The notes: generated by a model not told the origin, from the sequence alone. A DNA stretch of 45,143 nucleotides from CAYPGJ01 sp964638515 (GCA_964638515.1 CAZWZL010000024.1:1-45143); one strand, 5' to 3'; numbered from the stretch's first letter, positions 1 through 8,813 are shown. Numbers and translations: made by a program.

Positions 1-2067
1 CTCGAGTACTTCTCCTCCACCCACGGCGCCCGAAAGGGTCTGGCCGACACCGCGCTCAAGACGGCCGACTCGGGCTACCTCACCCGCAAGCTCTGCGACG
101 TGGCGCAGTCCGTCATCGTCACCGCGCACGACTGCGGCACGAAGCGCGGCATCCTCAAGCGGGCCACGTACAAGGGCGAGCAGGTCGACGTGCCGCTGCG
201 TGAGCAGATCACGGGCCGCGTGTCGCTCAACACGATCGCCAACCCCGTCACGGACGAGGTCATCGTGCGCTCCAGCGAGATGATCACGCCGCTCGCGGCG
301 CGGCGCATCGAGGACCTGGGCATCGACTCGGTGATGATCCGCTCCTCCCTCACCTGCGAGCAGCCGCTGGGCGCCTGCTCCTGCTGCTACGGCATGGACA
401 TGTCCACCGGTCGCAGCGTCGAGGAGGGCATGGCGGTGGGCATCATCGCCGCGCAGTCCATCGGCGAGCCCGGAACGCAGCTCACGATGCGGACGTTCCA
501 CACCGGCGGCGTGGCGACCACGCGTCTGGTCGAGACGGACATCCGCGCGGCCCACGGCGGCACGGTCGAGCTTCGGGACTGCAACCAGGTGCCCGTCACG
601 GACGACGAGGGCCACGAGGTCTTCACGGCCCTCAAGCGCAACGGCGAGATCGCGCTGCTCGACGCCAAGGGCCGCGAGCTCGAGAAGTACAAGGTTCCCT
701 ACGGCTCCTTCATCCTCGTCAAGAATGGCGAGGACACCAAGAAGGGGCACATCCTCGTCCGCTGGGACCCGCACCGCACGCCGATCCTGGCGGAGAAGCC
801 CGGGCGCGTGAAGTTCGTCGACATTGAGGTCGGCGAGACGGTGCGTGAGGAGTCCGGCGGCAAGGAGGGCGGCACGGCCCTCGTCATCATCGAGCACAAG
901 GGCGAGAAGCACCCACAGATCGTGATCGAGGACAAGGACGGCAAGATCCTCGACTTCCACTTCCTGCCCAGCAAGGCCCGCATTGAGGTGCGTGAGGGTC
1001 AGGAGATCAAGGCCGGCGAGATGCTCGCGCGTCAGCCGCGTCAGGTCGGCGGAACGCAGGACATCGTCGGTGGTCTGCCCCGCGTGACAGAGATCTTCGA
1101 GGCCCGCGAGCCGCGCGATCCCGCCGTCATGGCGGAGATCACGGGGCGGGTCGAGCTGCACTCCGACATCCGCAAGGGCAAGATGACGATCCGCGTCATC
1201 TCCGACGGCGGTCTGGAGAAAGACCACCACGTGCCGCAGGATCGTCACCTGCTCGTCCATGCGGGCGACAGCGTCATCGCCGGCGACCCGCTCACCGACG
1301 GGCCGCTCGTGCCGCACGACATCCTGGCCATCAAGGGCGAAGAGGCGCTCTGGGCGTACATGCTCGACGAGGTGCAGAACGTCTACCGCACGCAGGGCGT
1401 GACGGTGAACGACAAGCACATCGAGGTCATCCTCTCCCAGATGCTCCGCAAGGTGCGCGTCGAGAACACCGGCGACACCGACCTGCTGCCCCACGAGGTG
1501 GTGGACAAGTTCCACTTCCAGCAGAAGAACAAGGATGTGGCCGAGATGGGGCGCGTCGTCGACTCCGGCGACACGACGCTCCCGCTCAACGCGCTGGTCT
1601 CGAAGGCCGAGCTCAAGGAAGCAAACTCCAAGGCCGAGGCCGCGGGCAAGAATCCGGCCAAGGCCAAGCGCGCCAAGCCCGCCACAGGCCGCACGCTGCT
1701 CCTGGGCATCACCAAGGCGTCGTTGCAGTCCGAATCGTTCCTCTCGGGCGCCTCGTTCCAGGAGACGACGAAGGTGCTTACCGAGGCCTCGCTCAAGGGC
1801 GCCTCGGACACGCTCGTGGGTCTCAAGGAGAACGTCCTGCTGGGCCACCTGATTCCCGCCGGCACGGGCTTCAGCGTGCATCAGCGCGTGGTGCCCAAGC
1901 TGTTGGCCGAGCCGCCGGAGACGGTGCTCAAGAGCGAGGGCGACATGTTGCGCGAGGCGGCGGCTGCGGCCGAGGCTCTTGGCGCCCGGTCGGACGACCC
2001 CACGGGCGGCATCCCGATCCAGATGGGCGAGACGTTCATCGGCGAGGGCGCGGCGACCAACAACTGA
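1..2067 (+). CDS. rpoC: DNA-directed RNA polymerase subunit beta' (C-terminal part, 5' truncated by window edge)
   Basis: This is the C-terminal 688 residues of the catalytic beta' subunit of RNA polymerase; the reading frame is open from base 1, so the start lies outside the window. The first residues (EYFSSTHGARKGLADTALK) are the conserved trigger-loop region. The second zinc site follows, with one Cys in HDCGT and three in TCEQPLGACSCC. The near-invariant AAQSIGEPGTQLTMRTFH motif then lies around nucleotides 450-505. The chain ends with the usual C-terminal region (TKASLQSESFLSGASFQETT), followed by a short acidic/Gly tail. The only neighbour seen is a strong intrinsic terminator 30 bp after the stop, so rpoC is the last gene of its operon and the next gene has its own promoter. 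Identification is certain from family motifs. Confidence 0.98.
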   Translation, partial: LEYFSSTHGARKGLADTALKTADSGYLTRKLCDVAQSVIVTAHDCGTKRGILKRATYKGEQVDVPLREQITGRVSLNTIANPVTDEVIVRSSEMITPLAARRIEDLGIDSVMIRSSLTCEQPLGACSCCYGMDMSTGRSVEEGMAVGIIAAQSIGEPGTQLTMRTFHTGGVATTRLVETDIRAAHGGTVELRDCNQVPVTDDEGHEVFTALKRNGEIALLDAKGRELEKYKVPYGSFILVKNGEDTKKGHILVRWDPHRTPILAEKPGRVKFVDIEVGETVREESGGKEGGTALVIIEHKGEKHPQIVIEDKDGKILDFHFLPSKARIEVREGQEIKAGEMLARQPRQVGGTQDIVGGLPRVTEIFEAREPRDPAVMAEITGRVELHSDIRKGKMTIRVISDGGLEKDHHVPQDRHLLVHAGDSVIAGDPLTDGPLVPHDILAIKGEEALWAYMLDEVQNVYRTQGVTVNDKHIEVILSQMLRKVRVENTGDTDLLPHEVVDKFHFQQKNKDVAEMGRVVDSGDTTLPLNALVSKAELKEANSKAEAAGKNPAKAKRAKPATGRTLLLGITKASLQSESFLSGASFQETTKVLTEASLKGASDTLVGLKENVLLGHLIPAGTGFSVHQRVVPKLLAEPPETVLKSEGDMLREAAAAAEALGARSDDPTGGIPIQMGETFIGEGAATNN

Positions 2068-2097
2068 TCCCAAGTCTGCTTCTGACTGTCAGTTACA

Positions 2098-2126
2098 GCC
2101 TCGGCAGCGGTGCCGGGGCTTTTTTT
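2098..2126 (+). terminator. Rho-independent terminator of the rpoC operon
   Basis: A 9-bp stem GCCTCGGCA/TGCCGGGGC (one G-T wobble) with the tetraloop GCGG is followed directly by seven T residues (2120-2126). It lies 30 bp after the rpoC stop codon. Confidence 0.93.
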
Positions 2127-2160
2127 CGCCCCCGTTTCGGAACCGAGTCCCCCGCGGCCG

Positions 2161-2189
2161 CCGTATGCTATGTCACGCCAAGTATATGG
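2161..2189 (+). promoter_or_regulatory. Candidate promoter/operator of the padR operon
   Basis: A -10-like TATGCT at 2164-2169 lies about 50 bp before the padR start, and the same hexamer precedes the SRP RNA at 18860. An imperfect inverted repeat, CCGTATGCTA (2161-2170) and AAGTATATGG (2180-2189), has 7 of 10 positions complementary and overlaps the hexamer. That placement would suit autoregulation by PadR, which is common in the family. No convincing -35 box is visible. Binding is inference. Confidence 0.35.
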
Positions 2190-2217
2190 CGGGACCATCC
2201 TTTGGAGCGGATCGCCG

Positions 2218-2610
2218 ATGCGGATCGAAACGGAACTCATGCGTGGCGCCGGCCCCACGGCCGTGCTGAAGCTGCTCGAGCGGGGCGAGATGTACGGCTA
2301 CGAGCTGGTGGACGCTCTGAGTCGGCGGACGGACGGCGTGCTGGCGATGGGCCAGTCGACGCTCTATCCGCTCCTGTACAACCTCGAAGCGAAGGGGCTG
2401 GTGTCGTCTCGCTGGCAGCAGCCGGGAGGCATCGGGTCGGCAAGTGACGGCCCGGAAGCCACATCGCGCCCGCGCAAGTACTACACGCTCACGAGCAAGG
2501 GCAAGAAGAAGCTGGCGGCGGATGTGTCGCAGTGGGGGGCGCTGGCGGGCGCGTTGCGGTCGATTGGTGTGCTGGACGGGGCGACGAGTCCGAAGGGGGC
2601 GTTGGCATGA
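2218..2610 (+). CDS. PadR family transcriptional regulator
   Basis: A 130-residue winged-helix DNA-binding protein of the PadR family. The start at 2218 was chosen because MRIETELMRGAGPTAVLKLL begins at the first helix of the family and a GGAG (2204-2207) lies 10 nt upstream; longer in-frame versions add only low-complexity sequence that overlaps the terminator. The core is typical: GEMYGYELVDAL (helix 2), MGQSTLYPLLYNLEAKGLV (recognition helix and start of the wing), then a wing containing RPRKYYTLTSKGKKKL. The insert of about 15 residues in the wing (GGIGSASDGPEATS) is slightly long. The stop codon overlaps the start of the downstream membrane-protein gene (ATGA), so the two are translationally coupled. 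PadR regulators often control an adjacent membrane-protein or transporter gene, usually by repression; the ligand cannot be told from sequence. Confidence 0.93.
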   Translation: MRIETELMRGAGPTAVLKLLERGEMYGYELVDALSRRTDGVLAMGQSTLYPLLYNLEAKGLVSSRWQQPGGIGSASDGPEATSRPRKYYTLTSKGKKKLAADVSQWGALAGALRSIGVLDGATSPKGALA

Positions 2611-4595
2611 GCGGGGCGGGGGATCGATCCGGTGCGGGTCAGCGCGCACGTGGGTTCTGGGGTCGGCTGACCGACACGCCGATGCGGGATCTCGCGCGCT
2701 TGCGCGTCACGGGCCGGTGCGATGTGGCCGGGGCGATCCGCGCGGGGAGACTGCCGAACGCTCTCGAAGCGATCGTTCGGCGGGTGGTGCGGCGGACGCG
2801 ATTGTGGAGGCTGGAGAAGGTCGACGTGGCCCGAGAGCTGACGGCCCACTTCAGGGACGGGCTGGAGGTGGGCCGCACATCGGAGGAGCTCGTGAAGGTG
2901 TTCGGGGACGAGCGGGCCGCGGCACGGCTGATCCGGCGCGCGAAGCGCCGTCAACGGAACATTGCGTGGCAGGCGTGGCTCTGGACACGGCGCGCGGCGG
3001 GAGCGCTTGTGCTGACCATGCTGATCGGCTACGGGTGGCTGGCGTACGTGTATTTCACGTCGAAGCCGGTGATCTCGCACGACTACTTTGCGGACATTAA
3101 CGCGAAGGCCGCGTCGTGGAAGCCCGAGGAGCGTGCGTGGCCGCTGTATCGGGAGGCGATCCTGGCGATGCGGCCTTGGCCGGACGCGCTCGTGAACCGG
3201 TGCCCGAACCCGCTGCTGTGCGCGCAACACGAGCCGGTGCTGGCCGGGTGGATCGAGGAGCACGCGGTGAACCTGGCGCTCGTGCGCGAGGCTGCGAGTA
3301 AGCCGGGGATGGGACTGCGCGTGGCAGCGAGCGTGCCGGAGGAGGATCGGGAATTCTGGCTGAAGCTGGGCGCGGTGACGGAGGAGTCGCTGAAGGAGCC
3401 GCAACATTCGTTGTTCGATGGAAGCGTCATCAGCGCGCTGTTGCCGCACCTGGGGGAGATGAGGCACATTGCACGGTTGCTCTCGGCGGAGGCGTTGCTG
3501 GCCGCGCAGGCAGGAGATGGCGATCGCGCGACCGAGTGCGTGATGGCGATCGCGAGGATCGCCGAGCACGTGCCGGAAATACCGTTTCTCATCAACGACT
3601 TGGTGGGCATTGCGCTATTGACGCTCGCGTGCGACACCGGAAGCCGGCTCGTGCATGAGCATGAGGGCGTGCTTTCGTCGGAAGACCTTCAGCATCTTGC
3701 GCACGTCCTCGCCGTTCACGGCGGAGGCGGGCGTATCCGCGTGAGCCTCGATGGCGAGAGGGCGAGCTTCCACGACTTTGTGCAGCGGGCGTACTCGGAT
3801 GACGGGAGCGGCAACGGGCGCCTGGTGGCCGTCTTGGACATGTTTGAGGAGGGGAGCGTATGGATGGGTCCTCGTCCCCGGTCGTTAACGAACAGGGCCG
3901 TGGGACCCTTGCTGATGGCCGCGAGCGCGCAGCGTCACGAGCTGCTCGCGCGGTTCGACGGACTTCTGGAGCGGTTCCGCGCGGTCGGGGAGCTCCCGCT
4001 GATCGAGCGCCGCGCTGCTGTGGCGACGGTCGAGGCGGAGTTCGGGCTGGATCGTCCGGATTTCTGGGAGAGCAATCGGTTCGCGCTGGTGCACCTGCTC
4101 ACGCCTTCGCTCACGTCCGTTATTGCGGCGGGCGACATCGTCACGAACCGCCGCGACGCCGTGCTCGCCGCCATCGCGCTCGAGCTGTACCGTCGCGAGC
4201 ACGGGTCGTACCCGGCCACGCTCGCGGAGCTGACTCCGAAGCACATGCCGAGCGTGCCGGAGGATAGATTCGTCGGCAGGCCGATGGGGTACAGGCTGGA
4301 CGAGGCTGGGAAGCCGATCCTCTACAGCGTCGGGAACAACGGGACGGACGAACGCGGGGCGTTGTCGACGGGGTATGAATCACCGCGCGCTGCGAACGAT
4401 GCCGCGGCCAAGTGGCAGGAGATCACGCGCGGCCCGAAGCCGAACGGGGACTGGATTCTGTACCCGCCGCTGCCCCAGGATCCGCCGCGTCACGAGGAAG
4501 CGCCCGATGACGACGTGCGCGCGGGGCCCGATGCCGAGAATGCGCCCTCGAGCCCGAGCGAGCCGCCGGAAGGCGCTTCGCCACCGCAGGGGTAG
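2607..4595 (+). CDS. Large membrane protein with HAAS-like N-terminus and pseudopilin-like C-terminal segment; function unknown
   Basis: A 662-residue protein translationally coupled to padR; its ATG at 2607 overlaps the padR stop. I do not recognise a named family for the whole chain. Residues about 60-115 are a charged helical region (VARELTAHFRDGLEVG, then ERAAARLIRRAKRR). This resembles the small cytoplasmic helical domain (HAAS/DUF1700-like) that often accompanies PadR regulators. One strong membrane span follows at about residues 130-151. The long remainder is predicted to be extracytoplasmic and mostly helical. Near residues 525-590 it carries a pattern common in planctomycete proteins with type II pseudopilin-like ends (REHGSYPATLAELTPK, then YRLDEAGKPILYSVGNNG). 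The tail is Pro/Glu/Asp-rich. The gene ends 7 bp before the convergent icd gene. The domain assignments are inference from pattern; the coding status and coupling to PadR are clear. Confidence 0.82.
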   Translation: MSGAGDRSGAGQRARGFWGRLTDTPMRDLARLRVTGRCDVAGAIRAGRLPNALEAIVRRVVRRTRLWRLEKVDVARELTAHFRDGLEVGRTSEELVKVFGDERAAARLIRRAKRRQRNIAWQAWLWTRRAAGALVLTMLIGYGWLAYVYFTSKPVISHDYFADINAKAASWKPEERAWPLYREAILAMRPWPDALVNRCPNPLLCAQHEPVLAGWIEEHAVNLALVREAASKPGMGLRVAASVPEEDREFWLKLGAVTEESLKEPQHSLFDGSVISALLPHLGEMRHIARLLSAEALLAAQAGDGDRATECVMAIARIAEHVPEIPFLINDLVGIALLTLACDTGSRLVHEHEGVLSSEDLQHLAHVLAVHGGGGRIRVSLDGERASFHDFVQRAYSDDGSGNGRLVAVLDMFEEGSVWMGPRPRSLTNRAVGPLLMAASAQRHELLARFDGLLERFRAVGELPLIERRAAVATVEAEFGLDRPDFWESNRFALVHLLTPSLTSVIAAGDIVTNRRDAVLAAIALELYRREHGSYPATLAELTPKHMPSVPEDRFVGRPMGYRLDEAGKPILYSVGNNGTDERGALSTGYESPRAANDAAAKWQEITRGPKPNGDWILYPPLPQDPPRHEEAPDDDVRAGPDAENAPSSPSEPPEGASPPQG

Positions 4596-4601
4596 GGCGT
4601 G

Positions 4602-6068
4602 TCAGGACTTGGCGGGCTCGCCCTGCGCCATGGAGTAGGCCCGCGCGCCGTCGAACTCCTGCAGCCACTCGACGTGGTTCCAGCGATGGTCCTTCGACAC
4701 GCGCGCCAGAAGGTCCATCGCCTGGGCCTGCGAGATCGACGCCGAATCATCGCGCAGCATGAAGCGGCATCGGTAATGATCCACACAATCAGGCGGCACG
4801 CGCCCGTCCAGCGGATAGACCCGGGCGCCGCGGTTCGAGCACATCTTCAGCCTGAACGGCGCGCCCTCCACCACCGATTCCAGCCGCTTGCCCAGCGCGT
4901 CGGGCGTGCCGTCCCATTCGATGAACACGTCCATGCCCGCGTCGCGTCGTGTCGCGGGTCGCACGAGCACGGCCGCTTTGGTGACCTTGGGCAGCTTGAG
5001 CGGGAAGTGATCGCGCATCATCACGCCCTTGGGGATGTGCCCGAGATTCTCGATCACGGCGTCGGCGAACTCGCGCGTGCCCGTGGCCACCCGCTCCCCT
5101 TCCACGTCCGCCGTGCGATTCTCGCCCTGCTGCAGGGTGTACAAGACCGAATTCTCGACGGTTGCCCCGGCCGCGAACTGTCCCAGGTGCCGCAGCATCA
5201 TCGCGGCGGAGAGGATCATGGCCGTGGGATTGGCGATGTTCTTGCCCGCGATCGTCGGCGCGGATCCGTGCACGGCCTCGAACATCACGGCGTCGTTGCC
5301 GAAATTGGCGCTGGGCGCGAACCCGAGCCCGCCGACAAGACCGCTCGTGAGATCGCTCAGGATGTCGCCGTTCATGTTCGAGGTTACGATCACCTCGAAC
5401 TTCTCCGGATGGCGCACCAGCATGTGCGCACAGTTGTCGACGATGATGTGCTCGGCCTTGATGTCGGGGTACTCGGTCGCCACGCTCTCGAAGGTCCGCT
5501 TGAGCAGGCCCTCCGTCATCTTCATGATGTTGGCCTTCGTCGCGCAGTGCACGCTCCGGCGGCCCTCCGCCCGGGCCAGTTCGAACGCGGCGCGGACGAT
5601 CTTCTCGCAGCCCTTGCGCGACATCAGCTTGAGGCACTGCGCCACGCCGGGCGTCTGCATGTGCTCGATGCCGGCGTACAGGTCTTCCACGTTTTCGCGA
5701 ACGACGACGAGGTCGATGCCGCGCCCCGAGAACGGAGTCGGCACTCCCGGAAGCTCGCGCACGGGCCGGATGTTCGCGTACAGCTCGAACATCTTCCGCA
5801 GGGTGACGTTGGCCGAGTTCTCGCCGAAGCCCACCGGAGTCTCGAGCGGCCCCTTCAGCGCCACGCCCGTGCGTTGAATCGACTCCACCGTCTCCTGTGG
5901 AACGCCCGTCGAATCACCCCGGCGAAACACCTCGGCGCCCGCCTCGCATCGCTCCCACTCGATTCCCGCTCCGACCGCCTCAAGCACGCGCACCGCGGCG
6001 CCCACCACTTCCGGTCCGATCCCGTCGCCCTCGATCAACGTCACTCGCCGCTTCGCCTGCGATGCCAT
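4602..6068 (-). CDS. icd: Isocitrate dehydrogenase, long Thermus-type, NADP-linked
   Basis: A 488-residue member of the isocitrate/isopropylmalate dehydrogenase family, which converts isocitrate to 2-oxoglutarate and CO2 in the TCA cycle. The chain opens with TLIEGDGIGPEVV. It has the substrate loop around GFGENSANVTLRKMFELYAN, the VVRENVEDLYAGIEH motif and the coenzyme region HGSAPTIAGKNIANPTAMI. From about residue 345 it continues for roughly 140 residues beyond the catalytic core; this matches the size and layout of the Thermus thermophilus NADP-IDH type (about 495 aa) rather than the 330-420 aa of other subfamilies. The start at 6068 is supported by GAAGGA 5 nt upstream. It has its own promoter-like element about 75 bp upstream and converges on the membrane-protein gene. 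Cofactor choice is inferred from subfamily and not proven. Confidence 0.93.
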   Translation of the reverse strand: MASQAKRRVTLIEGDGIGPEVVGAAVRVLEAVGAGIEWERCEAGAEVFRRGDSTGVPQETVESIQRTGVALKGPLETPVGFGENSANVTLRKMFELYANIRPVRELPGVPTPFSGRGIDLVVVRENVEDLYAGIEHMQTPGVAQCLKLMSRKGCEKIVRAAFELARAEGRRSVHCATKANIMKMTEGLLKRTFESVATEYPDIKAEHIIVDNCAHMLVRHPEKFEVIVTSNMNGDILSDLTSGLVGGLGFAPSANFGNDAVMFEAVHGSAPTIAGKNIANPTAMILSAAMMLRHLGQFAAGATVENSVLYTLQQGENRTADVEGERVATGTREFADAVIENLGHIPKGVMMRDHFPLKLPKVTKAAVLVRPATRRDAGMDVFIEWDGTPDALGKRLESVVEGAPFRLKMCSNRGARVYPLDGRVPPDCVDHYRCRFMLRDDSASISQAQAMDLLARVSKDHRWNHVEWLQEFDGARAYSMAQGEPAKS

Positions 6069-6140
6069 GTCTCGTCCTTCGTGTTTCAGAGTCCCGTCCC
6101 GCTCATCTCAACCCGCCGCCGCGCCGCGGATGGGGGGCGG

Positions 6141-6146
6141 ATTGTA
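6141..6146 (-). promoter_or_regulatory. -10-like element upstream of icd
   Basis: On the minus strand this reads TACAAT within GATACAATCC, 72 bp before the icd start codon. It implies a leader of roughly 65 nt that contains the GAAGGA ribosome binding site. No clear -35 box was found. Confidence 0.4.
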
Positions 6147-6184
6147 TCGGTCGCGCGCCGCGCGGTCCGTGCCGAATCAAGTCA

Positions 6185-8392
6185 TCACTGCCCGTTCCGC
6201 GCCGCTCGCTCCTCGTCCATAGCCACCTTCATCAGGTACGCGAACACGCCCAGCGCCTCGGCGGAGTCCGCCGGCGCATCCGTCGGCGTCGACCTCGGCT
6301 GGTACGAACCGTCCGAACGCATCTCCCACGCCACGCGACGGTCCGCCAGGAGCGCATCCACCACGGTGGCCAATCGCCGCTTGGCCGCGGGATCGCGGAT
6401 CGGCGCGATGGCTTCCACGCGCGTATCCAGATTGCGGTGCATCCAGTCGGCCGACCCGATGAACCAATCCCCATCCGCAGAATCGGTGTGACCGTCCGAG
6501 AAGTGGTACATCCTCGAGTGCTCGAGGAATCGGCCCACGTTCGAGATCACCCGGATGTTCTCGCTCAGCCCCGGAGCGCCGGGACGCAGGCAGCAGAACC
6601 CGCGCACGATCAGATCCACCTTCACGCCCGCCGCGGAAGCTCCGTACAGCCGCTCGGAAAGCGACACATCCTCCATGGCGTTCATCTTGGCGACGATCCG
6701 CGCGGGCCTGCCGGCTTTGGCGTGCGCGATCTCACGGTCGATCAGCTCCTCGAACCGCGCCCGGGCGGCCACGGGCGCAACGAGCAGCGCGGCGTAGTCC
6801 CGCTTGCGCGAACGGCCGGTGAGCAGGTTGAACAGCTCCACGATGTCGCCCGTCACCTCCGGGTCGCACGTGAGCAGGCCGAGGTCCGTGTAGAGCTGCG
6901 CCGTCTGCGAATTGTAGTTGCCCGTGCCGATGTGCCCGTAGCACCGCAGCCCGCCGGGCGCGTCGGCCTCGCGGCGCACGACGAGCGCCAGCTTGGCGTG
7001 CGTCTTGAGCGCCACCACGCCATACGCCACGTGCACCCCCGCCTTTTCCAGCGCCTGTGCGCGCTGCACGTTGGCCGATTCCTCGAACCGCGCCCGAAGC
7101 TCCACCAGACACGCCACCTGCTTGCCGGATTCCGCCGCGCGGATCAACTCCGGGATGAACGGCGAGTCCGCGCTCGTGCGATAGATGGTCTGCTTGATGG
7201 CCACCACCTTGGGGTCCCGGGCCGCGGCCCGGATGAACCGCTCCACCGACGCGGCGAAACTCTCGTACGGATGGTGCACCAGCACGTCGCCCTGCCGGAT
7301 GACCTGGAAGATGTCCGCGTCGTCGTCGCGCAAGCGGGGCGGCGGCACCGGCTCCCACCTCTCGCGCTTGAGCTCGGGCATGTTCACAGCGAACAGATCG
7401 AACAGGTCGCCGTACTCCAGCATCCCACGCCGCTCGAACACCTCCTCGGCCCGCAGGTCAAGCTCGTCCATCACGAACGACAGCACGCGCTGATCCGGCC
7501 GCTCGTACACCTCGAGCCGCACGGGGCGAGCAAAGCGGCGCTGCTTCAGCGCCTCGGCCACCGTCTCCAGCAGGTCGTCCGCGTCCTCGTCGTGCGTCAC
7601 CTCGGCGTTCCGCGTCACGCGGAACGGCATCACCGAGAGGATCGTCATGCCCGGGAACAGATCATCGAGGTTGTTCTGCAGCACCTCTTCGACGTGCATC
7701 ACGCGCAGGGGCCGGCCCGCCCGCGGCGGCTCCAGCGCCGCTCCGGGTTCATCGAGGCGCACCCACCTCGGTTTCAACTCCGGGATCTTGACGCGCGCAA
7801 AGAGCGGCTCCTCCCGGTCCGGGTGCGTCACCAGAACTCCGAGATTCTCGCTCAGGTTCGAGATGAACGGGAATCGGTGCCCGGGATCGACCGCCAGAGG
7901 CGTCAGGATCGGGAACACCGACGCCCGAAACCACGTCTCGATGCGCGCGTGCTCCTCGGGCGTGGCGTCGGCAAACCGAACCACCTCGATGCCGTGCGCC
8001 GTCAGCTCGGGCAGCAGCTCCCGTTCCCAGCACTCGGCCTGGATGCGCTGCAGCTCCACCACGCGCGCCCGGATCATCTGAAGTTGCTCCGCGAGATTCA
8101 GACCGCAAGGCGATCGCGGCGCCGCCCCGACCACCATGTCCCGGCGCAGCACCCCGACGCGCTTCATGAAAAACTCATCGAGATTCGAAGAGAAGATCGC
8201 CAGGAACTTCAGCCGCTCCAGGAGCGGCGTGCGCGTGTCCAACGCAAGCGCCAGCACCCGGTAGTTGAACTCGAGCCACGACAGGTCGCGATTCAGGAAA
8301 CGATCGGAAACGCCCAGCGCCCCGCGCGGCGAAACGCCCTCCGATCCGGCGGCCCCCGTGGCGGCGCCCGGTTTGGTCGTCGAGCGCGTCAT
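6185..8392 (-). CDS. ppk1: Polyphosphate kinase 1
   Basis: A 735-residue PPK1, which reversibly polymerises the gamma-phosphate of ATP into inorganic polyphosphate. The chain shows the N domain (FLNRDLSWLEFNYRVLALA), the helical H domain with SSNLDEFFMKRVG, and the two C domains. The autophosphorylated histidine is His465 in ALKTHAKLALVVRR, equivalent to E. coli His435. The second conserved histidine lies in SNVGRFLEHSRMYHF. Other family motifs are HHPYESFAASVERF, GHIGTGNYN and WFIGSADWMHRNLDTR. The start was placed at 8392 because it overlaps the stop of the upstream pterin-synthase-like gene (ATGA) and leaves only a short Gly/Ala-rich lead before the N domain; an extension to 8455 would run deep into the neighbour. 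The gene is the second of a two-gene operon read from the promoter near 8810. No exopolyphosphatase gene is nearby. Confidence 0.97.
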   Translation of the reverse strand: MTRSTTKPGAATGAAGSEGVSPRGALGVSDRFLNRDLSWLEFNYRVLALALDTRTPLLERLKFLAIFSSNLDEFFMKRVGVLRRDMVVGAAPRSPCGLNLAEQLQMIRARVVELQRIQAECWERELLPELTAHGIEVVRFADATPEEHARIETWFRASVFPILTPLAVDPGHRFPFISNLSENLGVLVTHPDREEPLFARVKIPELKPRWVRLDEPGAALEPPRAGRPLRVMHVEEVLQNNLDDLFPGMTILSVMPFRVTRNAEVTHDEDADDLLETVAEALKQRRFARPVRLEVYERPDQRVLSFVMDELDLRAEEVFERRGMLEYGDLFDLFAVNMPELKRERWEPVPPPRLRDDDADIFQVIRQGDVLVHHPYESFAASVERFIRAAARDPKVVAIKQTIYRTSADSPFIPELIRAAESGKQVACLVELRARFEESANVQRAQALEKAGVHVAYGVVALKTHAKLALVVRREADAPGGLRCYGHIGTGNYNSQTAQLYTDLGLLTCDPEVTGDIVELFNLLTGRSRKRDYAALLVAPVAARARFEELIDREIAHAKAGRPARIVAKMNAMEDVSLSERLYGASAAGVKVDLIVRGFCCLRPGAPGLSENIRVISNVGRFLEHSRMYHFSDGHTDSADGDWFIGSADWMHRNLDTRVEAIAPIRDPAAKRRLATVVDALLADRRVAWEMRSDGSYQPRSTPTDAPADSAEALGVFAYLMKVAMDEERAARNGQ

Positions 8393-8778
8393 TTCGGCGC
8401 CGCTCCGGACCGCCACACGGCCGCGCACCCCGGCGCCTCCGTCACGCGCGACCACAGCACCCGCACGTCATCGCGACACGTGGCCGCGGCCCAAGCGCCC
8501 ACGCGCTCGCCGATGTGGCGTGCGACCACCTCGGCGGTCGGATTTTGACCGGAAAACGTCTCGCAGGCGTTCAGGTCCGCGTTCCGCCACGGACCGATCA
8601 CCTCCTCCAACGCCCGCGCGAGCGCGTGGAAGTCACACACGAGTCCTTCGTCGTCAAGCGAGTCGCATCCCACACAGACCGTGACCCGCCAGTTGTGACC
8701 ATGCACGGGCTCACGGACACCCCCCACGCGAATCGCGTGCGCGGCGCAGAACTCCGTGTCCACCGTCACCTCGAACAT
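8389..8778 (-). CDS. 6-pyruvoyltetrahydropterin synthase/QueD family protein with ExxHGH motif (PTPS-III-like)
   Basis: A 129-residue T-fold protein of the COG0720 family. The zinc ligands are present as His in EFCAAHAI and the HGH of REPVHGHNW. The catalytic Cys that classical QueD carries four residues before HGH is Arg here, and a Glu sits three residues before it (EPVHGH). From memory this ExxHGH pattern marks the PTPS-III group, which cleaves dihydroneopterin to 6-hydroxymethyl-dihydropterin for folate and stands in for FolB. The Asp-His pair usual before LN is also absent (WRNADLNA). The C-terminal Glu motif is kept (VTEAPGCAAVW). The start at 8778 is supported by AGGGAG 10 nt upstream and a -10-like element. 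It overlaps ppk1 by 4 nt. Annotating it simply as queD would be unsafe, although queA is present elsewhere in the window (36451). Confidence 0.85.
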   Translation of the reverse strand: MFEVTVDTEFCAAHAIRVGGVREPVHGHNWRVTVCVGCDSLDDEGLVCDFHALARALEEVIGPWRNADLNACETFSGQNPTAEVVARHIGERVGAWAAATCRDDVRVLWSRVTEAPGCAAVWRSGAAPK

Positions 8779-8788
8779 GCGGCTGTGA

Positions 8789-8813
8789 CTCCCTGTGGAA
8801 GGCCCACACTGTA
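8789..8813 (-). promoter_or_regulatory. Promoter and ribosome binding site of the pterin-synthase-like/ppk1 operon
   Basis: Read on the minus strand, a -10-like TACAGT (8808-8813) is followed by the Shine-Dalgarno AGGGAG (8789-8794), 10 nt before the ATG at 8778. The predicted leader is only about 22 nt. No -35 box is obvious. Confidence 0.45.

Noticed and set aside
4599..8548. Two very long plus-strand open frames antisense to icd and ppk1 (to 6491 and from 5897)
   Set aside because: They lie opposite genes with full family motifs; the His/Arg-rich product is a by-product of high GC at the third codon position.
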